Counted from the first letter of the stretch, positions 1-9,537 are shown. The stretch is 64,000 nt of DNA from UBA2030 sp049969475 (GCA_049969475.1 JBMFOU010000017.1:1-64000); one strand, 5' to 3'. Translations and numbers: made by a program. Notes: generated from the sequence alone by a model not told the origin.

Positions 1-423
1 GTAGAATATGAAGCGCTCGCCCTGAGAGCCGAACTCGCCAAAGTAATAAGGGAACACAGGGATAACCCAGTGGAACAGCTGAAAGGCTATGTGAGCATGC
101 GGCTGGCTCTGATGAAAGAGTTGGCTAATTTTTACAGCGCCCTCAGCGATGAATACCTCCAACATCTCGAAATGATCAACAAGGTTAGGGAGAAATATCA
201 GCGCAAGGAGCTGGCTACTTTACAAGCCATCATTCATTCTGGTAAAAACAAGGGTTTGTTTGAAATCGAAGATGTGCATGTAGCTTCCCTGGCTATCCTG
301 GCTGCCATGTCGGGGTTGGAAAATCCACTTTTTCTCGGACTGGTGGATAGAGATAAGGTGGACGAACGCGTCGAAAAAGTGATGCAAATTCTGTTATACG
401 GAATCATCAAACGCAGCAGATAA
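1..423 (+). CDS. TetR-family transcriptional regulator, C-terminal part (5' end outside window)
   Basis: The reading frame is open from base 1, so this is the 3' part of a gene that begins before the window; a GTG at 70 is an internal valine, not a start. About 140 residues are visible. They are alpha-helical and charged, with a hydrophobic segment near the end (LAILAAMSGLENPLFLGL) and a final amphipathic helix ending IIKRSR. This looks like the ligand-binding and dimerisation half of a TetR/AcrR repressor; the helix-turn-helix that would prove it lies outside the window. The ligand and targets cannot be told. It converges on the DUF349 gene across a shared hairpin. Confidence 0.6.
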   Translation, partial: VEYEALALRAELAKVIREHRDNPVEQLKGYVSMRLALMKELANFYSALSDEYLQHLEMINKVREKYQRKELATLQAIIHSGKNKGLFEIEDVHVASLAILAAMSGLENPLFLGLVDRDKVDERVEKVMQILLYGIIKRSR

Positions 424-446
424 TATACAAATAAGAAGAATAAAAC

Positions 447-483
447 AAAAGAGGTTGTACAATGTATTTATACAACCTCTTTT
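447..483. terminator. Bidirectional intrinsic terminator
   Basis: A perfect 13-base inverted repeat (447-459 and 471-483) with an 11-base loop starts with AAAA and ends with TTTT, so it can terminate transcription in both directions. It lies between the convergent TetR-like and DUF349 genes. Confidence 0.85.
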
Positions 484-506
484 AAATCAGGCAATAACTT
501 CAGAGA

Positions 507-2588
507 TTAATTGCTCGGTTTTTTATTGAGCTCTTCCCTCAGGAATTTGACCTTGGCTTCGAGGAATTTAATTTCCTGCCGGGTCTTTTCTATTTTCTTT
601 TCAAACTCCTGACGTAGGATTTCAGCATTCTTACTGTTGGCCAGGAAGCCCAGGTTGTTTTCCCACAAAGTAACGTCATCCGACATTTTGTTGATTTTAT
701 TCTGTAGGAAGTTGATTTCGCGAATGATAGCTTTTTGACCCTCAGGGGTATCCTTGGCATGCTCTATTCGCGAGCGGAAACCGGGATCATCCATCTCCAC
801 AGGATTAATTTTAAGCTTATCGAGCTGCTTGTTAATAGCCTTGCGGAAGGCTGACTGAAGACGCTCCTTCTCCTGAATGGGAACAAAGCCAATTTCTACC
901 CATCTACGCTGGAAATCTTTTAAAACCTTCAGATCTTGGGCCTTGTCGCCAGTGAAAGGATACTCTTCCACTTGCTTAATGAGTTCTTCCTTCAGTTGCA
1001 GATTTTCTTTTTCTTTTTCTCTAATTTCGGCGAAATAAGCCTCCTTAGCCCTGAAGAAATGATCGCATGCACTGCGGAAACGCTTCCAGATTTTATCGGA
1101 ATGGCGGCGAGGTACAGGCCCGATTTCTCTCCAGGCCTCCTGCAAACGTATAAGCTCTTGTGTGGTATTTTTCCAATCAGTGCTATTCATCAAGGCTTCG
1201 GCCTGGATGCAGAGATCCAGTTTCAAGTTATAATTATGAAGCTGCTGTTCTTTAATCTTGGAGAAATACTCAGCCTTTTGTTTAAAGAACTGGTCCATCA
1301 ATGATTTAAACTCGGTCCAGATCTGGTCGTTGACCTTGCGGGGAGCAGGACCGATGCTGCGCCAAATATTAAATAATTCGTTGATGGAATGGGTTCTGTT
1401 ATCCCACTCTTTAATGGCTTCAGCAGGATTTTCAACGATCTCGCGCACCTTCTCGATGAGGGCTTTTTTCGATTCGTAATTACTCTGCAACTCATCATGG
1501 AGCTTATCATAATATTCGCGCCTGCGAGCATTAATCTTCTCGGTGGCCGTGCGGAAGCGTTCCCAAATTTCCTCCTTGAATTCAGAGGGCACAGGACCAA
1601 TCTCCTTCCACTTATCGTGCAGTCGCTGGAGCTCCTTAAACGATTTCATGACATTGGGCTCGAGGAGCAACTCTTCAGCTTTTTCGCAAAGCTCAATTTT
1701 GCTTTCGAGGTTCTTTTTCATGTCTAAATCGCGAAGCTCGCGGTCGATGCGCACTTTATCGAAGAACTTCTCAACTAAAAAATGATAGTTCTGCCACAGG
1801 GTGCTGTTTTCCGATTTGGGAACCATCCCGATCTTGCGCCATTCGTCTTGAATGAGTCTGAACTCGTCGTAAATCTTTTTTAACGACTCGTCAGAGTTTA
1901 TAAGAGCTCTCAGTCTTTCCAAGAGTGCCAGTTTGGCTTCCAGATTTGCTTGCTTCTGGCGCTCCAGTTCTTCGGCAATCTGCTCTTTCTTTTCTTTATA
2001 TATAGCAAAAACAGCATCAAATCGATGATCAATATCGTCTGGAATGTACTGGAAATCTTCTTCGCGGTTGCCTGCCGCCAGAAATTCCGCCTTTTGCTCT
2101 TGCTGAAGGGCCTTGTTATGATGAATAAAAGCTGCTCTAATAAGCCCTACCTGGGTTTTTACTCCCGTAATATCATCACGGTTTACCAACGATTCCAGCA
2201 ACTCAACCAGCTTTTCACGACTCAAGCTTTCGTAATCGATATGCTCAAAATCTTCTGCTGTAATCAAACTTATTTCTTCTTCTTCAACCTCTTCGTTTGG
2301 GGCTTCACTTTTCTGAGCCAAATACTCAGCCTCAATTTGTTTCCGAAGCGCTTCATCGGCTGAGAGTTGAGCTTCAGGTTCGTCGGAGGTCGATAGGTCA
2401 GATTTGATGCTTTCCTGGTTGTTGCTGACTACATTTTCTTCCAAGTCAGTTTCCGTAATGGTGGACTCAGAGACAGACCCTGTGGTAACATTTTCAGATT
2501 CAGCAGCAATTACCTCATTCACCATTTCGGGTTTGTTTTCCTGAGGTTCGGTGTTGGCGGGCGTAATTTTAGATTCCAGATTTTCCAT
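507..2588 (-). CDS. DUF349 repeat protein
   Basis: A 693-residue acidic, coiled-coil-rich cytosolic protein. The first 110 residues are a low-complexity Glu/Ser/Thr-rich tail. Five DUF349 repeats follow, each recognisable by a W-x-x-I-G-x-x-P core: DEWRKIGMVP, DKWKEIGPVP, NIWRSIGPAP, EAWREIGPVP and RRWVEIGFVP. The C-terminus (from about residue 610) is a Lys/Glu coiled coil. The family is widespread in Bacteroidota and its biochemical role is not established. The ATG at 2588 is the only sensible start. The gene is monocistronic and ends at a bidirectional hairpin. The family call is firm; the function is unknown. Confidence 0.9.
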   Translation of the reverse strand: MENLESKITPANTEPQENKPEMVNEVIAAESENVTTGSVSESTITETDLEENVVSNNQESIKSDLSTSDEPEAQLSADEALRKQIEAEYLAQKSEAPNEEVEEEEISLITAEDFEHIDYESLSREKLVELLESLVNRDDITGVKTQVGLIRAAFIHHNKALQQEQKAEFLAAGNREEDFQYIPDDIDHRFDAVFAIYKEKKEQIAEELERQKQANLEAKLALLERLRALINSDESLKKIYDEFRLIQDEWRKIGMVPKSENSTLWQNYHFLVEKFFDKVRIDRELRDLDMKKNLESKIELCEKAEELLLEPNVMKSFKELQRLHDKWKEIGPVPSEFKEEIWERFRTATEKINARRREYYDKLHDELQSNYESKKALIEKVREIVENPAEAIKEWDNRTHSINELFNIWRSIGPAPRKVNDQIWTEFKSLMDQFFKQKAEYFSKIKEQQLHNYNLKLDLCIQAEALMNSTDWKNTTQELIRLQEAWREIGPVPRRHSDKIWKRFRSACDHFFRAKEAYFAEIREKEKENLQLKEELIKQVEEYPFTGDKAQDLKVLKDFQRRWVEIGFVPIQEKERLQSAFRKAINKQLDKLKINPVEMDDPGFRSRIEHAKDTPEGQKAIIREINFLQNKINKMSDDVTLWENNLGFLANSKNAEILRQEFEKKIEKTRQEIKFLEAKVKFLREELNKKPSN

Positions 2589-2697
2589 AGCAGATTGAGA
2601 TAAGAGGTGATTAATGGATTTGTTTAGACTGCGTTCCGCAAGAGCGGTTGGAGTTTTTTATAACAATTTAATTTTTAGGTTTTTTTAAATTGGGTTG

Positions 2698-2705
2698 CAA
2701 ATATA
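2698..2705 (-). promoter_or_regulatory. Candidate -7 element upstream of the DUF349 gene
   Basis: On the minus strand this reads TATATTTG, matching the Bacteroidota TAnnTTTG element, about 110 bases upstream of the DUF349 start. No clear -33 TTTG is seen at the expected distance, so this is a weak call. Confidence 0.35.
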
Positions 2706-2789
2706 AAAAAGAATTGCATTGAGCTTTAAGAGTTGAGAAAAATGTATGCACTGTCGAATGCCCTAAAACTTCAATACTTTTGAGGTTTT

Positions 2790-3989
2790 TCAGCGGGTGC
2801 GGCCTGGATAAACTTTCAGGGCTTCAGCCAGGCATTCCATGCTCTTACTCAGGTCATCCACATTTAGTACATAAGAAATGCGAACTTCGTTGGTGCCTTT
2901 ACCCGGAGTAGCATAAAAGCCGGTAGCAGGTGCCAGCATTACAGTTGCGCCCTGATATTCAAACGATTCAAGCAACCACTGGCAGAATTTGTCGCTGTTG
3001 TCGATGGGTAAACGTGCCACCACGTAGAAAGCACCCTGGGGATTGGGACAGAAGGCACCGGGCATACGATTGATGGCCTCCACCACTGTATTGCGACGGG
3101 CAAGGTATTCATTGATCACCTGTTCGAAATATTCTGCAGGTGTGTCCAGCGAGGCCTCGGCTACAACCTGTCCAAGAGTGGGCGGACTAAGCCGGGCCTG
3201 TGCAAATTTCATGGCAGTAGCCATCACCTCTTTGTTGTGCGAGATCATACATCCAATACGAACACCACATTCGCTGTAGCGCTTACTTACTGAATCAATA
3301 AGAATAGCATACTGCTCAAGCCCTTTGAGTTGCATTACGCTAAAATGCTGACGGCCATCGTAGCAAAACTCTCGGTATACTTCATCGGCAAACAGATAAA
3401 GATCGTACTTTAGAGCAATTTCCCGCAAGATCTCCAATTCCTGTCGGCTGTATAAATAACCCGTAGGGTTGTTAGGATTGCAGATCATAATTGCTTTGGT
3501 GCGAGGGGTAATAGCCTTCTCAAATTCACTTATGGGAGGAAGTGCAAATCCATCTTCAATAAAGGAGGGAATGGGTTTTACCACCACACCACTATTGATT
3601 GCAAAACCATTGTAGTTAGCATAAAAGGGTTCTGGAATGATGATTTCATCGCCAGGGTCCATGGTAGATTGCATGGCAAACAAAATAGCTTCGCTTGCCC
3701 CGCTAGTAACAATGATCTCCTCTGGATCGACTGGTATTCCAATTTTTTCGTAGTATCCAGCTAATTTTTTCCGATACGAAAGGATGCCTGCCGAATGGCT
3801 ATATTCTATAACCTTTTGACTGAAATAATGGATGGCATCGAGGGCTACCTGTGGAGTGGCAATATCGGGTTGGCCGATGTTGAGATGATAAACTTTAATT
3901 CCCTTTTGTTTGGCTTTTTCTGCATAAGGTACTAGTTTCCGAATGGGAGAAGCAGGCATTAACCTGCCTTTGTTTGATATTCCGGGCAT
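2790..3989 (-). CDS. Class I/II pyridoxal-phosphate aminotransferase (aspartate aminotransferase-like)
   Basis: A 399-residue fold-type I aminotransferase of normal family length. Visible signatures are the N-terminal GQPD, the TSGASEAI segment that cradles the cofactor phosphate, NPNNPTG (about residues 171-177), the ADEVYREF segment, and SVSKRYSECGVRIG with the PLP-binding lysine near residue 236. The C-terminal NEVRISYV contains the arginine that normally binds the substrate carboxylate. It transfers an amino group between an amino acid and a 2-oxo acid in the cytosol. The sequence resembles the Bacteroidota class usually labelled aspartate aminotransferase; exact substrate cannot be told. 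It starts with ATG at 3989 and stands alone. Confidence 0.9.
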   Translation of the reverse strand: MPGISNKGRLMPASPIRKLVPYAEKAKQKGIKVYHLNIGQPDIATPQVALDAIHYFSQKVIEYSHSAGILSYRKKLAGYYEKIGIPVDPEEIIVTSGASEAILFAMQSTMDPGDEIIIPEPFYANYNGFAINSGVVVKPIPSFIEDGFALPPISEFEKAITPRTKAIMICNPNNPTGYLYSRQELEILREIALKYDLYLFADEVYREFCYDGRQHFSVMQLKGLEQYAILIDSVSKRYSECGVRIGCMISHNKEVMATAMKFAQARLSPPTLGQVVAEASLDTPAEYFEQVINEYLARRNTVVEAINRMPGAFCPNPQGAFYVVARLPIDNSDKFCQWLLESFEYQGATVMLAPATGFYATPGKGTNEVRISYVLNVDDLSKSMECLAEALKVYPGRTR

Positions 3990-4145
3990 GATTGGTAAGA
4001 TTTTGTGCTATGGGTGGCAAAGTTAAAGACTCATTTCATATTAAAAAGAACACTGAGTAACTTAAAGAGGGGTCTGAATGATATAAGGCATTGGTCATCA
4101 GCATTAAATTATGATTTTGGATAATAAAAGTAGAGTCGATAAAAA

Positions 4146-4205
4146 AGGCTGTTTGTTTTCGAAACCTCAGGTCCCCAAAAGACTTAAGGTTAAAACAAAC
4201 AGCCT
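4146..4205 (-). terminator. Intrinsic terminator downstream of the DUF1573 gene
   Basis: A 14-base perfect inverted repeat (4146-4159 and 4192-4205) surrounds a 32-base loop. On the minus strand the second arm ends in a run of T, placing it just after the DUF1573 stop codon. Confidence 0.7.
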
Positions 4206-4229
4206 GCTTGGTTAATTCTTAGATAGCAC

Positions 4230-4706
4230 TTATTTGCCACTCGAGGGCACTACAGCTCCCGAAGCTTTTTCGGGCACTACTTCTGCAGGTTTAGCTATCA
4301 CATCACCTTTAATACGCAAAACCACCGGGTTGTTCACAGCGTTGGAAATTACTGTAATAGTTTTGTTAATTTGTCCCAGGCGCTTTGTATCGTATTTCAC
4401 TTTAATAGTATCGCTCTTACCCGGCAAGATGGGTTCACGGGGCCAACGAGGCACCGTGCATCCGCATGAAGAGCGCACTTCAGAGAGCACCAGAGGCTCG
4501 GTTCCTGTATTTTTAAAAGCAAAAAACGAAGAACCATCAGCGCCTTGTTGAATGGTGCCATAGTCCCACACATAATTGCCTGAGGCATCTCTGAGCTTTT
4601 GATCGAATGTAATGATAGGTCCTTTACGTTCAGCATTGTTATTTTGAGCGTTTAAGACCGGAACTACTAGTAATGATGCAATGAGAAGGAAAAAGATCTT
4701 TTTCAT
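4230..4706 (-). CDS. DUF1573 exported protein
   Basis: A 158-residue protein with a cleavable signal peptide (MKKIFFLLIASLLVVPVLNA) and then one DUF1573 domain. The family hallmarks are present: WDYGTIQQG, FKNTGTEPL, the SSCGCTVP cysteine motif, and PGKSDTIKVKYDT, consistent with an immunoglobulin-like beta-sandwich related to ASPM/SPD-2/Hydin domains. The protein is probably periplasmic. Function is not known; Bacteroidota genomes commonly carry several copies. A Pro/Glu/Ala-rich tail ends the protein. It is transcribed divergently from the antiporter gene. Confidence 0.88.
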   Translation of the reverse strand: MKKIFFLLIASLLVVPVLNAQNNNAERKGPIITFDQKLRDASGNYVWDYGTIQQGADGSSFFAFKNTGTEPLVLSEVRSSCGCTVPRWPREPILPGKSDTIKVKYDTKRLGQINKTITVISNAVNNPVVLRIKGDVIAKPAEVVPEKASGAVVPSSGK

Positions 4707-4823
4707 AGGTTTAATTTTTTAAAAACGATCACGATTTAGATGCAAATTTCATGACAAAATTTGTAAAATTAAAGAGTCGTTGATTAGAAATTTTGAAAAT
4801 GTCGATTAAAACAAAGTCATAGG

Positions 4824-4831
4824 TAATTTTG
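4824..4831 (+). promoter_or_regulatory. Candidate -7 element for the antiporter gene
   Basis: TAATTTTG matches the Bacteroidota TAnnTTTG element and lies 11 bases upstream of the antiporter ATG, implying a very short leader. A canonical -33 box at the right spacing is not evident. Confidence 0.45.
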
Positions 4832-4842
4832 TAACAGAAATT

Positions 4843-6996
4843 ATGCGTCCAATACTCCTACTCCATACCCTCTCTTCAAGCCTCAACGAACCTTTGTTCG
4901 TTTTTGGTATTATAATGTTAGTAATACTGCTATCGCACGTTATATTGCAAAGAATAAAGGTACCCAGCCTTGTAGGTTACATATTGGCCGGTGTGGTTTT
5001 AGGTCCGGAAGGGCTAGGAATAATAACGCGCGATGGAGGTACCAACTTGTTGGGGTCAGCAGGCCTGCTTTTCATCATGTTCACGGCAGGGTTGGAGCTT
5101 AATATAGGTGAATTCCGCAAGAAAACGGGGCACAGCCTGATCTTTGGATTCTTCACCTTTTTTATTCCATTGCTGCTTGGCTACCTTACTTTTAGCCTCG
5201 TGCTTAAAGTCCCTCATTTAGGCGCTTTGCTCATTGGGAGTATGTTTGCCACGCAGACCCTAGTGGCCTACCCCATCGTAGCCAGGTATCAGATTCAAAA
5301 AAACGAATCAGTAGCCACAACAGTGGGAGCAACCATCTTTACCGACACGGCCGTTCTTCTTTTGTTAGCGTTTATCGTGGCTATGCGTGAGGGCCAGGGT
5401 GGAATTTGGGAACTGGTCAGAATCACCCTGCTTACCGTTGCATTCATCGCTTTAATTTTGTTGATTTACCCCCGCCTGGGCCGTTGGTTTTTCCGACACA
5501 ACAGTGAAGACAAGACTGTTGGGATTATTTTTTTGCTGACTTTAATGTTTGCAGCAGGTATTCTTTCAAAAAGCATCGGGCTTGAACCTATTATAGGAGC
5601 CTTTATCGCAGGAATAGGGCTCAACCGGCAGGTGGCCGGCAATCACATTCTTCACAATAGGGTTGAATTTTTAGGCAGTAGCCTCTTCATTCCCTTTTTC
5701 CTTATTAGCGTAGGAATGATTGTCGATCCCAAACTGCTAATAGCAGGGCCCTACGCCTGGTACATAGCTTTCATACTCATAGTAATTTCATTTTTTAGCA
5801 AATGGCTGGCCGCATGGCTCACCCAGGTCGCGCTCTCCTATAATCGGTTACAACGTCGGATGATGTTTGGATTGAGTAGTTCGCATGCTGCAGCCACCAT
5901 TGCTGTTATTTTTATTGGATTTAAAATTGGGCTCATCGATCTTCACATTCTCAACGGCACAATCATTCTTATTCTCATTTCCTGCCTGGGTGCGACCCTA
6001 ATTACCGAATCCGCCGCCCGCGAAATGGCCACCCTTGAAAAAGAGAGAACCCTTGACATCCCTGCCCGACCCGATAGGGTGGTAGTTCCAGTGGCTAATC
6101 CTAACACAGCCAACCGCTTGTTGGAAGCAGCTTTCGCTTTCAGAGACAAATCCAGCGACAAGGAATCGGTTTATGCCCTCGCTGTAATCGATGAAAATGG
6201 ACCCCAGTTTGAGAGCACCTTGCAACAAACCCGAAAATTTCTCAACGAACTATCCATAAGCCAGGCAGAGCATGAAAAATACCTTCGTACCCTGCTCAAG
6301 ATTGACATTAATGTAGTGAGTGGTATCATCAAGACCATGAAAGAAATCTCAGCCAGCACGCTGGTTTTAGGCTGGGGAGGGCTTCCTACCCCTACTGACA
6401 GGCTTTTTGGCAACCTGCTTCAGCGCATAGTAAGCGAAGCTCCCGAAATGATCGTGGTTACCCGACACAAACAACCCATCCACAACTTCAGAGTCATCAG
6501 GCTTATGGTACCCCCCCATGCCGAATATGAAACCGGATTCTTTCATCTGGCCCGAAAACTTACCGAGATAGCATCCTCCATCCAGGCCAGAATTGATATC
6601 GCCTCAGAAAAAAATCTCACCCACTACTTTTCTGCCTTATCGCAAAAAACCCGTATTTCATGCGAATGCAAATACATTCAAGTAAGAAACTGGGGTGAAT
6701 TTGTTACTGACAAACCCCAAGAATTAGCTCAGGAAACTCTCTATGTTTACATTATGGCTCGCAATGGAACCCTTTCTTATCATCCAGTCCATGAAGAACT
6801 TCCTCAAATTTTAAGCGCTTTACCCAAAGAAGTTAGTTTCATGGCCATATATCCTGAACAAAGCCCCATGTTGAAACATACAGGTGTGATTCCTGCCGAT
6901 GAAATTTTAATTCAGCCCTTAGCTACCCGTTTTTCAAGAGTCAAAAAAATTATCCGTCGATTGCTAAACCTAATAAATGCTGATGCGCATGATTAA
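4843..6996 (+). CDS. CPA2-family Na+/H+ (or K+/H+) antiporter with cytoplasmic universal-stress-like tail
   Basis: A 717-residue inner-membrane protein. Residues 1 to about 390 form 11-13 hydrophobic helices of the KefB/NapA (CPA2) type. Seen are VPSLVGYILAGVVLGP, the conserved FTAGLELN, TDTAVLLLL in the ion-binding region and IGLEPIIGAFIAGIGLN. Residues from about 400 are hydrophilic with two USP-like alpha/beta segments (for example DRVVVPVANPNTANRLLEAA and STLVLGWGG), instead of the RCK/TrkA-N domain found in Kef proteins. Such tails are thought to sense nucleotides or stress, which is inference here. It overlaps the next gene by 20 bases, suggesting translational coupling. Ion specificity is undetermined. 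Confidence 0.88.
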   Translation: MRPILLLHTLSSSLNEPLFVFGIIMLVILLSHVILQRIKVPSLVGYILAGVVLGPEGLGIITRDGGTNLLGSAGLLFIMFTAGLELNIGEFRKKTGHSLIFGFFTFFIPLLLGYLTFSLVLKVPHLGALLIGSMFATQTLVAYPIVARYQIQKNESVATTVGATIFTDTAVLLLLAFIVAMREGQGGIWELVRITLLTVAFIALILLIYPRLGRWFFRHNSEDKTVGIIFLLTLMFAAGILSKSIGLEPIIGAFIAGIGLNRQVAGNHILHNRVEFLGSSLFIPFFLISVGMIVDPKLLIAGPYAWYIAFILIVISFFSKWLAAWLTQVALSYNRLQRRMMFGLSSSHAAATIAVIFIGFKIGLIDLHILNGTIILILISCLGATLITESAAREMATLEKERTLDIPARPDRVVVPVANPNTANRLLEAAFAFRDKSSDKESVYALAVIDENGPQFESTLQQTRKFLNELSISQAEHEKYLRTLLKIDINVVSGIIKTMKEISASTLVLGWGGLPTPTDRLFGNLLQRIVSEAPEMIVVTRHKQPIHNFRVIRLMVPPHAEYETGFFHLARKLTEIASSIQARIDIASEKNLTHYFSALSQKTRISCECKYIQVRNWGEFVTDKPQELAQETLYVYIMARNGTLSYHPVHEELPQILSALPKEVSFMAIYPEQSPMLKHTGVIPADEILIQPLATRFSRVKKIIRRLLNLINADAHD

Positions 6997-7507
6997 AAAA
7001 CATTTTTTATTTGCACTTTATGCAGGCACGTTAGTTTGGCTGTTAGCTGCCGTTGGATGTAAATCTAGTGAAAAGCTTACGAAATCCCAGCCAGCACAAT
7101 TTTCTATGAAACCTGCCCCCGTGGTGATATACAAAACCAAAGCCTCCTTCGATCAACAAGTCCCCATTTCGGTAACCAATCATCCTCTCCAACTGGTAAG
7201 TTATCCTCACCCCTCCGATCTAAAATTTTCCGATGGCAGCTTCAGGTACCCGATCCCATTGAACGGAGGTTATTTGCTCGACAGAAAAGGTGTGGGGCCG
7301 CAAACCGCATTCCTAAGCCTTAGTTACGAAGCATACTGTGCCCAGCCCCCCGATCCATCTTCCTTATTATCGTTGATTGCTGATTCTGATCCAATGGAAG
7401 AAATATGGCACTGCTATCTTCCATACCGCCAGGATGATCTTTTGGATACTCTGAATTACCTGATATCTTCACAACTTATAAACAAGCGTTGCACAAGAAT
7501 TAAATGA
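6977..7507 (+). CDS. Predicted lipoprotein, unknown function
   Basis: A 176-residue protein with a lipoprotein signal sequence: positive MLMRMIKK, a hydrophobic core and the lipobox AAVGC followed by KSSEKL. No domain is recognised in the mature part, which is rich in Pro, Ser and Tyr and probably a small beta-rich fold. Three in-frame ATGs lie close together (6977, 6983, 6989), so the exact start is uncertain; all overlap the antiporter's 3' end. The overlap suggests one transcript with the antiporter. Confidence 0.65.
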   Translation: MLMRMIKKHFLFALYAGTLVWLLAAVGCKSSEKLTKSQPAQFSMKPAPVVIYKTKASFDQQVPISVTNHPLQLVSYPHPSDLKFSDGSFRYPIPLNGGYLLDRKGVGPQTAFLSLSYEAYCAQPPDPSSLLSLIADSDPMEEIWHCYLPYRQDDLLDTLNYLISSQLINKRCTRIK

Positions 7508-7689
7508 CTGTTATTCAGCAAAATATATATTTTTGGATATTAAATGAAAAATTTGAAGTATCTTTGCGAACTTTTTTTGAGGAAGCATTTAAACAAAATT
7601 AAACCAGAATGATGTTTAAATTGTTTATTCCTATTATAAATGAAATTCCCTAAAAAAAGCACAAAACACTGATAACCAAATCTTCAAAA

Positions 7690-9477
7690 GTGAACAAAAA
7701 AATCTACTCGATCGACGGAAAAGGCCTTTATTACAGTTTCATGGCCGGTGCCCGCAAGGTATTCGAGAATCAGAATCATCTGAATAAGATCAATGTATTT
7801 CCGGTACCAGATGCCGATACGGGTACCAATTTTGCCTCAACCATGCGGAGCATCATAGAGATGGCAGAGCCCAACCCCGACATTAAGGTTACTGCCAATT
7901 CTTTGGCCAATGCAGCCCTGGTTGGTGCCCGGGGTAATTCCGGAATCATTTTCGCTCAATTTCTCTACGGATTCAGCACTGAGGTGAATAAATACCCAAG
8001 CATGTCCATCAGCGAGTTTGCCAGCGCTGTAAAGGAATCCGTGAAATATGCCTATCAGGCTATAACTAATCCTGTAGAAGGCACCATGATTACAGTAATC
8101 AGGGAATGGGCTGATTACATTTATCAGATCAAAGATAGTTTCGACGATTTCACCTCCCTACTGGAGAGCTCTCTAGAAAAGGCCCGCGAAGCCCTCGAAA
8201 AGACTAAGCTCAAATTGCAAGCCCTGGCCAAAGCCGATGTGGTTGACGCAGGAGCTAAAGCCTTTGTGGTATTTCTGGAAGGAATCATCGACTTTTTTAG
8301 GGCAGGCCTACGTATTTTGCTGGGCTCTAAAAAAGCGGCACGGGTAGAAGAACTTACTAACATTATACACGAAGAAATCACCTTTCGCTATTGCACCGAA
8401 GCGTTAATTAGCGGAGAAAACATTGATTCAGAACAAATACGAAAAGAAATCAGCCTTATGGGCGATAGCCTGGTAGTTGCAGGCTCGCCCACACGGACAC
8501 GCATCCACATTCATACCGACAATCCCTCGGCCGTATTTCATCGGTTAATGAATCATGGTACTATAACTTACCAGAAGGTGGATGACATGGTTTTTCAAAA
8601 CAACATAGCCTCCGGGCAAAGGCCCAAAGTAGCTATATTAACTGACTCAACTTGCGACATTCCTCGCATACTGCGCGACAAGTACCAGATTCATGTTGTT
8701 CCGCTTAATGTCCATTTTGGCCAACACTATTTCCTGGATGGCGTTACCATAAGTGGAAAGCATTTCAAAAAATTGTTCTTTTCTTCCGAAGATTTCCCAT
8801 CCACTTCTCAGCCCTCTTTTCAGGATTTTGTGAATCGCTATGCCTACCTTTTCACCCAATACGAATCTGTCATTAGTCTGCACATCAGTGCAGCTATGAG
8901 TGGTACCTGGAACAATAGCCGAAGTGCAGCAGAGAAAATGTCGGCCGAGCATGGTAAAAAAGCTACGGTGATTAACTCTGCCAAGCTTTCTGGCTCATTA
9001 GGTCTGATGGTGTTGAGGGCAGCGCAAATGGCCCTTGAAGGAGCTTCGCACAATGAAATTGTAGAAGCCATAGAAACCTGGAAAAAGCGTACGCACATGT
9101 TTGTAACCTCCACTACGGTAAAATATATGGTGCGTAGCGGACGAGTGAGTCCTATGAAGGGATTTATAGCCAATGCTCTAAAAATAAAGCCCGTTGTGCT
9201 GGTAAATGAAGAAGGTAAAAGCCAGGAAGGCGGAAAAGCTTTCACAGAGGCAGGAACTGTAAAAATAGTGCTGGGTAAAATCCGTCGCATCCTTGAAAAA
9301 GAAAAAGTGTGGAATTACGCCATCACCCACTTTAACAATATTACTACAGCCAACTGGTACGCTCAGGAAATTGAAAAAATGACTGGAAAAAAACCCATCA
9401 TCTTCAGTGAAATATCACCAGTTCTGGGCATTAATGCCGGCCCCGGCGTGGTCTCGGTCAATCTGCTTCTCGAGTAA
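7690..9477 (+). CDS. DAK2-DegV fusion protein (FakA-FakB-like fatty acid kinase)
   Basis: A 595-residue fusion. Residues 1 to about 200 are a DAK2 (FakA kinase) domain with the ATP/Mg motif DADTGTN (residues 41-47) and ARGNSGIIFAQFLYGF. A middle section (about 215-300) resembles the FakA C-terminal region. From about residue 315 there is a DegV (FakB) lipid-binding domain with LTDSTCD, the TSQPS substrate-binding motif and SAAMSGTWN. In Firmicutes FakB presents a bound fatty acid to FakA for phosphorylation, from separate genes. Here both are in one chain, so a single-protein fatty acid kinase is a reasonable inference. The start is GTG at 7690. A strong terminator follows. Confidence 0.88.
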   Translation: MNKKIYSIDGKGLYYSFMAGARKVFENQNHLNKINVFPVPDADTGTNFASTMRSIIEMAEPNPDIKVTANSLANAALVGARGNSGIIFAQFLYGFSTEVNKYPSMSISEFASAVKESVKYAYQAITNPVEGTMITVIREWADYIYQIKDSFDDFTSLLESSLEKAREALEKTKLKLQALAKADVVDAGAKAFVVFLEGIIDFFRAGLRILLGSKKAARVEELTNIIHEEITFRYCTEALISGENIDSEQIRKEISLMGDSLVVAGSPTRTRIHIHTDNPSAVFHRLMNHGTITYQKVDDMVFQNNIASGQRPKVAILTDSTCDIPRILRDKYQIHVVPLNVHFGQHYFLDGVTISGKHFKKLFFSSEDFPSTSQPSFQDFVNRYAYLFTQYESVISLHISAAMSGTWNNSRSAAEKMSAEHGKKATVINSAKLSGSLGLMVLRAAQMALEGASHNEIVEAIETWKKRTHMFVTSTTVKYMVRSGRVSPMKGFIANALKIKPVVLVNEEGKSQEGGKAFTEAGTVKIVLGKIRRILEKEKVWNYAITHFNNITTANWYAQEIEKMTGKKPIIFSEISPVLGINAGPGVVSVNLLLE

Positions 9478-9505
9478 TTTAATAGGAAACCCCAATTATT
9501 TTACG

Positions 9506-9530
9506 ACGGGTCTCTTGACTGGGGACCCGT
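9506..9530 (+). terminator. Intrinsic terminator after the DAK2-DegV gene
   Basis: A 9-base stem (9506-9514 with 9522-9530, one G-U pair) and a 7-base loop are followed directly by a T-rich tract, 28 bases after the stop codon. Confidence 0.85.
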
Positions 9531-9537
9531 TTTTATT

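Noticed and set aside
936..1304. Long plus-strand frames inside the DUF349 gene
   Set aside because: They are antisense shadows of a repeat-rich gene and have no domain or start context.
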